Assembly: GCA_025359005.1 (NCBI GenBank)
Contig: JANYHP010000067.1
Location: 1-5,323 of the forward strand
DNA from: Hyphomicrobiaceae bacterium
GTDB taxonomy: Bacteria > Pseudomonadota > Alphaproteobacteria > Rhizobiales > Hyphomicrobiaceae
DNA length: 5,323 nt
Reading direction: 5' to 3'
Under the pieces are notes generated by a model, which was given only the letters and a program-made list of their open reading frames with translations, searched no databases and was not told the DNA's origin. The translations under genes and the position numbers were made by a program. Positions 1 through 5,136 of this stretch are shown here, in pieces (the first letter of the stretch is position 1; the number at the start of each line of letters is the position of its first letter).

Positions 1-378
1 CGCCTGCGCGTCGCCGCCCGCCGCACGCTCGAAGATACCCTGATCACAACCGGCATTCCCCACCGTGGCCGCCCCAACCACGACCGCTTCCTCACCGAGA
101 TTGAGCACACCATGAAGTCCGTCGCCGGCCTCCGCCGGACGGGCTCGGCCTGCCTCGATCTGGCCTGGGTGGCCGCCGGCCGCTTCGACGGCTATTGGGA
201 ACGCGGGCTCGGTGCCTGGGATATCGCGGCTGGGTCCATCATCGTGCGGGAGGCCGGCGGCATCGTCTCCGATCTCGACGGCGGTCAGGACATGCTGACC
301 AAGGGCGCCGTGTGCGCTGGCAATCAATCCATCCAGCGCGCCCTGCTCGACACCGTCCGCGAAGCGCATCAAGGTTGA
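1..378 (+). CDS. Inositol monophosphatase family protein (SuhB type), C-terminal part, 5' end outside window
   Basis: The frame is open from the first base to a TGA at 376-378, giving 125 residues without a start; the first in-window ATG (112) lies mid-domain and is not the start. The family hydrolyses phosphate monoesters such as myo-inositol-1-phosphate in a Mg2+-dependent reaction in the cytoplasm; SuhB proteins also influence rRNA transcription in E. coli. Seen here: the segment around residues 44-65 (LRRTGSACLDLAWVAAGRFD) and the second family signature, GAWDIAAG at residues 71-78, in which Asp74 is the conserved metal-ligand Asp. The EAGG and 'vsDldGG' stretches that follow are typical of the family C-terminus. 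The N-terminal DPxDGT metal motif is off the left edge. A 170-bp gap with an inverted repeat separates it from the next gene, so co-transcription is unlikely but not excluded. Family assignment is firm; the exact substrate (inositol phosphate, histidinol phosphate or another) cannot be decided from this half. Confidence 0.93.
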   Translation, partial: RLRVAARRTLEDTLITTGIPHRGRPNHDRFLTEIEHTMKSVAGLRRTGSACLDLAWVAAGRFDGYWERGLGAWDIAAGSIIVREAGGIVSDLDGGQDMLTKGAVCAGNQSIQRALLDTVREAHQG

Positions 379-417
379 GCCGAATGGTCCGGCGCGGGCA
401 TACGTTTCCTACTGTTC

Positions 418-453
418 GTCATCCCGGCTGGTGCCGGCCTTCGCCGGGAAGAC
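418..453. repeat. Imperfect inverted repeat, probable dispersed intergenic repeat element
   Basis: Arms GTCATCCCGGC (418-428) and GCCGGGAAGAC (443-453) pair over 11 bp with one mismatch around a 14-base GC-rich centre. On the minus strand it reads CTTCCCGGCGAAGGCCGG…CCGGGATGAC, which resembles the 'CCCGGCGAAGGCCGGGA' palindromes found in many copies between genes in alphaproteobacterial genomes. It sits 39 bp after the phosphatase stop, a usual place for such elements. As RNA it would fold into a strong hairpin, but no T-run follows on either side, so it is not a standard intrinsic terminator. Copy number cannot be seen from one window. Confidence 0.5.
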
Positions 454-539
454 GCGTGAGTTGGGTGCCATTTGAATGAGGCGTAACACGTGCCGGTTCG
501 ACCACCGATGCCGACACCAGCCAAGCACCCATAACCGCC

Positions 540-544
540 GGAGG
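540..544 (+). promoter_or_regulatory. Shine-Dalgarno site GGAGG for the ThDP enzyme gene
   Basis: A full GGAGG lies 4 nt before the ATG at 549. It supports 549 as the start over the later in-frame ATG at 630, which lacks a comparable site, even though the residues between the two ATGs are low-complexity. Confidence 0.7.
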
Positions 545-548
545 CCCC

Positions 549-2279
549 ATGACCTCGACCAAGCCGCGCCGCAGCCGCACCGCTCCGCCTGAAGCCGGCG
601 CCACAACATCGGGCGCATCCGGCACCGCAATGACTGGCGGCATGGCCATCGTCGAGCAGTTGTTCGCCAACGGCGTCGACCGCGTCTTCGGCCTGCCGGG
701 CGCGCAGATGTATCCGCTGTTCGACGCCTTGCAGCAACGCGCCGACACGATCCGCACCTACGGCGCCCGCCACGAACAAACCTGCGCCTATATGGCCTTC
801 GGCGCCGCACGATCCACCGGCAAGCCCGGCGTCTTCGCCGTCGTCCCCGGCCCCGGCGTCCTCAACACCACGGCCGCGCTCTGCACCGCCATGGGCTCCA
901 GCACGCCCGTCCTCTGTCTCACCGGCCAAGTCCCCAGCGCCTATCTCGGGCGCGGCCGCGGCCACCTCCACGAACTCAGCGATCAGCTCGGCACGCTGCG
1001 CACCCTCGTCAAATGGGCTGCCCGCATCGAGCGCCCGGCCGACGCGCCGGCCCTCGTCAACGAAGCCTTCCGCCAGATGTTGTCCGGCCGGCCCGGCCCC
1101 GTAGCCCTCGAAATGTGCTGGGACACGATGGCCTCCAGCGGCCACGTCACGTCCCTGCCAGCGGCTGAAATCCCACGCGCGCTGCCGCCGTCTCCAACCG
1201 AAATCGACGCCTCAGCGAAGCTGCTCGCCACCGCCAAGCACCCGATGATCTTTGTCGGCAGCGGCGCCCAGCACGCCTGTGCCGAAGTGCTCGCCCTCGC
1301 CGAACTGCTCGATGCACCGGTGACGGCCTTCCGCGGCGGCCGCGGCGTCGTCGCCGAGGATCATCCGCTCGGCGTTTCCAACTGGGCAGCCCACGCTTTG
1401 TGGACTGAGACCGATGTCGCCATCGGCATCGGCACGCGGCTGGAACTGCCTTATATGCGCTGGTCCGGCATGATGACGTTGCTCGATCGCCCGCAAGCGC
1501 CGCCCCATCTCGTCCGCATCGATATCGATCCAGCCGAGATGCGCCACCTCGTCCCCCACGCGGCAATCGTCGCCGACGCCGCTGACGGCGCCCGCGCGCT
1601 GGCCGAAGCCATCAAGCAACTCGGGCGCAAACCGTCGGCCTCAGCGACCAAGGCAGCCCACCAGCGCATCGCCACAGCCAAGCGCGCCGCCCGCAGCGAG
1701 ATCGAAGTCGTCCAGCCCCAGCTCACCTATCTCGACGTCATCCGTGACGTGCTACCGCGCCACGGCATCCTGACCACCGAACTCTCGCAAATGGGCTTCA
1801 CGTCGTTCTTCGGCTACCCCGTGCATGTGCCGCGCACCTACATCACCGAGGGCTTCCAGGGCACGCTCGGCTTTGGTTTCCCGAGCGCGCTTGGCGTCAA
1901 GGCGACCCATCCCGATACGCCCGTCGTCTGCATCACCGGCGATGGTGGCTTCATGTTTGCAGCGCAAGAGCTGGCAACCGCCAAGCAAGAGGGCATCGCG
2001 CTCGTCACGCTGGTCTTCAACAATTCCGCCTTCGGCAACGTGCTGCGCGACCAGCGCCAGGGCTTCGGCAATCGCGTCATCGGCGCGGTGCTGGAAAACC
2101 CGGATTTTGTGGCCTTTGCCGCGTCCTTCGGCATCGACGCGCACCGCGTCACAAGCCCCGAAGCCCTCCGCCCCGTGCTCACCGCAGCGCTCGCGGCCAA
2201 CAAGCCGGTGCTCATCGAAATCCAGGTGCCGCAGGGCTCGGAAGCCAGCCCCTGGCCCTTCATCCACCCCAAGCGCTGA
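549..2279 (+). CDS. Thiamine-diphosphate-dependent enzyme, acetolactate-synthase-like (IlvB superfamily), exact reaction unknown
   Basis: A 576-residue cytoplasmic ThDP enzyme with the standard three-domain order. The N-terminal Pyr domain (about 30-195) starts at MAIVEQLFANGVDRVFGLPG and carries the catalytic glutamate Glu76 (GARHEQ). The central domain is at about 215-355 (VVAEDHPLGV). The C-terminal PP domain (about 390-565) carries the ThDP/Mg motif GDGGF (464-468) closed by Asn491-Asn492. Such enzymes cleave or join C-C bonds next to a carbonyl of 2-oxo acids. True acetohydroxyacid synthases read 'NNGYLGMVRQWQ' after the Asn pair; here it is NNSAFGNVLRDQ, with the substrate-selecting Trp replaced by Asp501. 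The 'AFQE' segment of the active site is replaced by GHLHEL (138-143). No regulatory small subunit (ilvN) is adjacent. It is therefore probably a catabolic relative rather than the biosynthetic enzyme. Residues 1-27 form a Thr/Pro/Arg/Ala-rich tail outside the fold. The next gene starts 20 bp downstream and is likely co-transcribed. Superfamily is certain; reaction is open. Confidence 0.93.
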   Translation: MTSTKPRRSRTAPPEAGATTSGASGTAMTGGMAIVEQLFANGVDRVFGLPGAQMYPLFDALQQRADTIRTYGARHEQTCAYMAFGAARSTGKPGVFAVVPGPGVLNTTAALCTAMGSSTPVLCLTGQVPSAYLGRGRGHLHELSDQLGTLRTLVKWAARIERPADAPALVNEAFRQMLSGRPGPVALEMCWDTMASSGHVTSLPAAEIPRALPPSPTEIDASAKLLATAKHPMIFVGSGAQHACAEVLALAELLDAPVTAFRGGRGVVAEDHPLGVSNWAAHALWTETDVAIGIGTRLELPYMRWSGMMTLLDRPQAPPHLVRIDIDPAEMRHLVPHAAIVADAADGARALAEAIKQLGRKPSASATKAAHQRIATAKRAARSEIEVVQPQLTYLDVIRDVLPRHGILTTELSQMGFTSFFGYPVHVPRTYITEGFQGTLGFGFPSALGVKATHPDTPVVCITGDGGFMFAAQELATAKQEGIALVTLVFNNSAFGNVLRDQRQGFGNRVIGAVLENPDFVAFAASFGIDAHRVTSPEALRPVLTAALAANKPVLIEIQVPQGSEASPWPFIHPKR

Positions 2280-2299
2280 CCGTCAGCCGGAGACCACCG

Positions 2300-3163
2300 A
2301 TGAAACTTGCAAGCTGGCGCGCAGGTGACCGCTCGACCTTCGGCATCGTCGGCGACGATGGCGCGCTGTTCGATGTGGCGCGCCGCACCGGCACCCGCGT
2401 CGGCGACCTGCGCTCCTGCCTGCTCCCTGAAGCGCAGGCCGATCTTGAACGCATCGCGTCCGGCCCGTCCGATGGCCATCTGGTCGACGTCACCTTGCTG
2501 CCGCCCATCGCCACCGGCGCCAAGATCCTCTGCGTCGGCGTCAACTATCCCGAGCGCAACGCCGAATACAAAGACGGCTCGGATCTGCCGAAATATCCAA
2601 GCCTTTTTGTGCGTTTTCCGTCGTCGTTCGTCGGCCACGGCGCAGCCCTCGTGCGCCCACCGGAATCAACACATCTCGATTACGAAGGCGAGATCGTCCT
2701 CGTCGTCGGCAAGCGCGGCCGCCGCATCTCCGAAACGGATGCACCGAGCCACATCTTCGGCCTCACGCTGATGAACGAAGGCTCCATCCGCGATTGGATC
2801 CGCCACGGCAAGTTCAACGTCACGCAGGGCAAGAACTTCGAGCGCTCCGGCGCCATCGGCCCGTGGATTGTGCCCGTGACGCCCGCAACGCCCCTAGCCG
2901 CTCTGGACCTCACCACCCACGTCAACGGCGAAGAACGCCAGCGCGGTAACACGGCCACGCTGATGTTCCCCTTTGCGCGCATTATCTCATACGTGTCGAC
3001 CTTCACCACGCTCGAGCCCGGCGACCTGATCGCCACCGGCACGCCTCCCGGCGCCGGCGGTCGCTTCGATCCGCCCAAATGGCTCGTCCCCGGCGACGTC
3101 GTCGAAGTCGCCTGCCCCGCCATCGGCACCCTCCGCAACGGCGTCATCGACGAACCGTTATGA
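2300..3163 (+). CDS. Fumarylacetoacetate hydrolase (FAH) family protein
   Basis: A 287-residue cytoplasmic protein with a small N-terminal domain (about 1-70, MKLASWRAGDRSTFGIVGDDG) and a C-terminal FAH catalytic domain (about 73-285). The family uses Mg2+ or Mn2+ to hydrolyse, decarboxylate or isomerise 1,3-dicarbonyl or enol acids (acylpyruvates, fumarylacetoacetate, oxaloacetate, homoprotocatechuate-pathway intermediates). Visible motifs: VGVNYPERNAEY (79-90); the metal-ligand pair in LDYEGE (Glu129, Glu131); the third-ligand block NEGSIRDW (159-166); the lysine block GKNFERSGAIGPW (177-189); and GTPPGAG (247-253). The third metal ligand, usually Asp in 'NDxSxRD', is Glu160 here. GGAG (2289-2292) lies 7 nt before the ATG, and the start is 20 bp after the preceding ThDP gene's stop, so the two probably form an operon acting on one substrate. 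Family is firm; fumarylacetoacetase itself is unlikely because no other tyrosine-degradation genes are in view and the protein is shorter than the roughly 420-residue FAH enzymes. Confidence 0.92.
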   Translation: MKLASWRAGDRSTFGIVGDDGALFDVARRTGTRVGDLRSCLLPEAQADLERIASGPSDGHLVDVTLLPPIATGAKILCVGVNYPERNAEYKDGSDLPKYPSLFVRFPSSFVGHGAALVRPPESTHLDYEGEIVLVVGKRGRRISETDAPSHIFGLTLMNEGSIRDWIRHGKFNVTQGKNFERSGAIGPWIVPVTPATPLAALDLTTHVNGEERQRGNTATLMFPFARIISYVSTFTTLEPGDLIATGTPPGAGGRFDPPKWLVPGDVVEVACPAIGTLRNGVIDEPL

Positions 3164-3195
3164 GCCCGGTGCCGCGATCGCCGTAACGCACATCG

Positions 3196-4161
3196 TCACG
3201 GCGCCAGACACTGCTTGAACGCTTTCGCCATGGCCCGCAGCAGCGCGTCGTAGTGCTCCGGCCCGGGCGGCAGCAACGCGCCTTCCGGATCGAGCACCGC
3301 CGTGCGTGCCTTCGAACCCTCGGTCACCGTCGCCACGACTTTGCCCTCGAAATTCGGCTCAGAGAACACGCAGGCAACGCCCGACCGCGCCACCTTCGCC
3401 CGCAATGCCGACAACCGCTTGCCGCTCGCCGGAATATCTGGATCGGTGGTGATCGCACCGGCCGCCGCGAGCCCGAAACGGCGCTCAAAATACTGCGTCG
3501 CATCGTGGAACAGAATGAACGAGCGCCCGGCAACCGGCGCCAGCTCCGCCGCGAGGCTTTGCGTCAGCGCCGCGAGGCGCACCTTGGCGGCATCGGCGTT
3601 GGCCCGATAGGCAGCCGCATGGTGCGGCGCGTCGACCGCCAGGGCTTCGGCAATTGCATCGAGCATGAAGGCGGCGTTCACCGGATCGAGCCAGACGTGC
3701 CCATCGGCGCCGCCATGCGCTACATGGTCTTGGCTGGTCTCATGCGCGCCATGCACATGCTCTTCGAAGGCACCGCCCTCCCGCCGTGGCAGCGCCGCGA
3801 TCCCACGCGCCGAAAACAACGTGACCAACCGCGCGCCCTTCGGCAGCTGCGCCGCGATCTTGGCCGTGAACGGTTCGGTCGCCTCGGAAATGCGGAACAC
3901 CAGACTGGCATGCGCGATCTTGCGGGCATCCGACGGCTTCAACGCAAACGTATGCGGCGACGCCGTGCCGCCCACCAGCAAGTCGGGCTCGCCGACGCCG
4001 GCCATGACCTGGGCCACGAGCGCATGCAGCGGCTTGATGGTGGCGACGACGACAGGCTCCGCGGCTCGCGCGGCACTGTATGGCGCCAGTACCGCCAAAA
4101 CCGCCGCGAGCGCGAGTGAGAGCCGCCGGAGCGGGGCGGCAGAGTTGATCGACGTCAGCAT
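3196..4161 (-). CDS. znuA: Zinc ABC transporter periplasmic substrate-binding protein ZnuA
   Basis: A 321-residue cluster A-I (SBP_bac_9/TroA-like) metal-binding protein that captures periplasmic Zn2+ and hands it to a ZnuB/ZnuC membrane importer. Residues 1-33 form a signal peptide (LRRLSLALAAVLAVLA core, cleavage near ARA-A). Zinc-ligand histidines by family pattern are His70 (GTASPHTFALKPSDA), His155 (GHVWLDP) and His219 (FHDATQYFERRFG). Asp291 (LDPEG) matches the fourth-ligand position in related proteins. A short His-rich loop (about 132-150, with His135, 137, 140, 146 and 149) is typical of zinc rather than manganese members. Cys264 (ACVFSEPNF) and Cys318 near the C-terminus match the disulfide known in E. 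coli ZnuA. The start at 4161 is chosen because the signal peptide begins there and AGGGA (4171-4175) lies 9 nt upstream; the frame stays open to 4314, but that extension has no signal sequence and overlaps the divergent gene. No znuB or znuC is in the window. Its 3' end converges on the FAH gene. Confidence 0.93.
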   Translation of the reverse strand: MLTSINSAAPLRRLSLALAAVLAVLAPYSAARAAEPVVVATIKPLHALVAQVMAGVGEPDLLVGGTASPHTFALKPSDARKIAHASLVFRISEATEPFTAKIAAQLPKGARLVTLFSARGIAALPRREGGAFEEHVHGAHETSQDHVAHGGADGHVWLDPVNAAFMLDAIAEALAVDAPHHAAAYRANADAAKVRLAALTQSLAAELAPVAGRSFILFHDATQYFERRFGLAAAGAITTDPDIPASGKRLSALRAKVARSGVACVFSEPNFEGKVVATVTEGSKARTAVLDPEGALLPPGPEHYDALLRAMAKAFKQCLAP

Positions 4162-4162
4162 G

Positions 4163-4187
4163 GGCGGTTTTCCCTGGTTCGACCGCC
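4163..4187 (-). promoter_or_regulatory. Possible hairpin in the znuA 5' leader enclosing its ribosome-binding site
   Basis: On the znuA mRNA, GGCGGT (4187-4182) and ACCGCC (4168-4163) are perfect 6-bp complements. They enclose a 13-nt loop that contains the Shine-Dalgarno-like AGGGA (4175-4171), and the stem ends one base before the ATG at 4161. Such a fold could limit or tune initiation. A 6-bp GC stem can arise by chance in DNA of this composition, so function is only a suggestion. Confidence 0.3.
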
Positions 4188-4281
4188 TTTTACCCCTATC
4201 GCCCACGGCGCCACCAGCGACATTGCGCCCCGCGGCACGGCGGGCACCGTCCTTGCGTCGCCACACTCCGGCGCTTATTGA

Positions 4282-4295
4282 GCCTGCAAGCAGGC
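4282..4295. promoter_or_regulatory. Candidate operator: inverted repeat GCCTGC-AA-GCAGGC
   Basis: A perfect 6+6 bp inverted repeat with a 2-bp centre lies 21 bp before the DUF1007 start codon and within the divergent region. A regulator bound here could affect the DUF1007 gene and possibly znuA. It does not match the Zur consensus I know, and a smaller GGCC-ACCT-GGCC repeat (4293-4304) overlaps its right end. Evidence is symmetry and position only. Confidence 0.3.
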
Positions 4296-4304
4296 CACCT
4301 GGCC

Positions 4305-4310
4305 GAGGAG
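4305..4310 (+). promoter_or_regulatory. Shine-Dalgarno site GAGGAG for the DUF1007 gene
   Basis: GAGGAG lies 6 nt before the ATG at 4317. It fixes this start over an in-frame TTG at 4278, whose extra 13 residues (SLQAGHLAEETP after the start) would put a polar stretch in front of the signal peptide. Confidence 0.7.
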
Positions 4311-4316
4311 ACACCC

Positions 4317-4973
4317 ATGGGCCTGATCGCCAGACTGCTCTCAGCCAGCCTCGTCGTACTGCTCATCAGCGCCGGCATCGGCCCGGCCGCGGCCCATCCG
4401 CACGTGACCGTCGTGGCGCATGCCACGCTCAACGTCGAAAATGGCGCCATCACCAGCATCACCCACGTCTGGACCTTCGACGAGTTCTATTCGGCCAGCG
4501 CCGTCGATGGCCTGCCCAAGAACGCCGCCGGCGGCTACGGCCGCCAGGAATTGGCCGAGTTGGCCAAGGTCAACATCGACGGGCTGAAGGAGTTCGGCTA
4601 CTTCACGTTTGTCACCCTGGGCGGCGCCGAGCAGAAAATCGGCGATCCCAAGGCGGGTGAATACTGGCTCGATCATGCCAACGACGTGCTGTCGCTCCAC
4701 TTCACCGTGCCACTCGCAAGCCCCGTGCTGGTCGACGCCAAGGGCTTCCTCGTCACCGTGACGGACCCCAGCTATTTCATCGCCTTCGATATGGCCGAGA
4801 AAGACCCCGTAGCCCTAAGTGCCGGCGCGCCCGCGCAGTGCAAGGCCCTGCTGACGACACCACAAGCCAGCGACGACCAGAAAAAGCTGAACGGCGTCTT
4901 CGCCGAACAGCTCGGCGGCGCGGCCCTCGGCTTCGGCGTCACCAAATCCATCACCATCCAGTGCGGCCCCTGA
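4317..4973 (+). CDS. Exported DUF1007 family protein, probable periplasmic metal-related component
   Basis: A 218-residue protein with a clear signal peptide (1-26, hydrophobic core LLSASLVVLLISAG, cleavage AAA-H). The mature part begins HPHV at 27-30, the hallmark start of DUF1007 proteins (PF06226, COG3683). Further family features are the Ile-Thr…HVWTFDEFYSA block (46-60) and TDPSYFIAFD (149-158). The family has no proven biochemical role; its members often sit beside NicO/RcnA-type nickel/cobalt permeases and have been described as periplasmic parts of uncharacterised transport systems. Here the neighbour is znuA on the opposite strand, sharing a 155-bp divergent region, which supports a metal-related role by context. 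Cleavage after Ala26 would leave His at mature positions 1 and 3. Two cysteines, Cys175 and Cys216, the latter three residues from the end, could form a disulfide in the periplasm. Family assignment is good; metal identity and function are inference. Confidence 0.87.
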   Translation: MGLIARLLSASLVVLLISAGIGPAAAHPHVTVVAHATLNVENGAITSITHVWTFDEFYSASAVDGLPKNAAGGYGRQELAELAKVNIDGLKEFGYFTFVTLGGAEQKIGDPKAGEYWLDHANDVLSLHFTVPLASPVLVDAKGFLVTVTDPSYFIAFDMAEKDPVALSAGAPAQCKALLTTPQASDDQKKLNGVFAEQLGGAALGFGVTKSITIQCGP

Positions 4974-5136
4974 CGGCAGGTACGGGATCCAGAACTGGCC
5001 AGAAATGGGACGACCGTTTACGCTTAATTCAGAGGCGGCGCGCGGCAGCCGGCCAGCCATGCGACGCTGATTGCGCGTACCGGTCCAACTGCGGCGCGTG
5101 TCTGTATCCTGTTGCGTCCTGGGCAAAGTATCCGTC
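4974..5136. other. Intergenic stretch before the thioredoxin-like gene
   Basis: These 163 bp hold no supported gene. No hairpin with a T-run follows the DUF1007 stop, so no intrinsic terminator is evident. TATCCT (5105-5110) resembles a -10 hexamer, but no -35 partner lies at proper spacing. The gap is long enough for a separate promoter for the following gene. Confidence 0.5.

Larger units (their letters stand above)
4162..4316. other. Divergent intergenic region between znuA and the DUF1007 gene
   Basis: This 155-bp region must hold the promoters of both flanking genes, since they are transcribed away from each other. It is mostly GC-rich, with the only A/T-richer patches at 4188-4198 and 4275-4281. 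I see no convincing -35/-10 pair on either strand. I also see no AT-rich palindrome like the Zur operators (GTTATA…TATAAC type) that commonly control znuA in alphaproteobacteria. Two inverted repeats, listed separately, are the only ordered elements seen. Confidence 0.6.

Noticed and set aside
385..480. Short plus-strand frame (ATG 385 to TGA) in the first intergenic gap
   Set aside because: About 31 codons running through the inverted repeat, without a Shine-Dalgarno site; a repeat-derived artefact.
461..489. Possible promoter for the ThDP gene: TTGGGT (461-466), 17-bp spacer, TAACAC (484-489)
   Set aside because: Spacing is ideal, but each hexamer matches the sigma-70 consensus at only about half its positions; too weak to call.
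369..1145. Long minus-strand open frame (258 codons) opposite the start of the ThDP gene
   Set aside because: It lies almost wholly antisense to a well-supported gene, has Gly/Ala/Arg-rich composition without domain motifs, and is typical of spurious frames in GC-rich DNA.
1838..2638. Minus-strand open frame (266 codons) spanning the ThDP/FAH junction
   Set aside because: It crosses two real plus-strand genes in antisense, with no recognisable domain or ribosome-binding site.
3168..3206. Possible terminator hairpin GGTGCCG…CGGCGCC between the convergent genes
   Set aside because: The stem has a mismatch or wobble and a long loop, and no T-run follows; not distinguishable from chance in GC-rich DNA.
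4162..4314. N-terminal extension of znuA to 4314
   Set aside because: The extra 51 residues are Arg/Gly-rich, would bury the signal peptide, and would run to the divergent gene's start; the start at 4161 has AGGGA upstream.
3253..4660. Overlapping plus-strand frames at 3253-4119 and 3665-4660 opposite znuA
   Set aside because: Arg- and Ala-rich shadow translations of znuA and, at the right end, of the DUF1007 gene in another frame; no motifs.
4974..5136. Search for a small RNA or promoter before the thioredoxin-like gene
   Set aside because: Only isolated hexamer-like matches (TATCCT, TTGCGC) at wrong spacing and no stable hairpin with a T-run.
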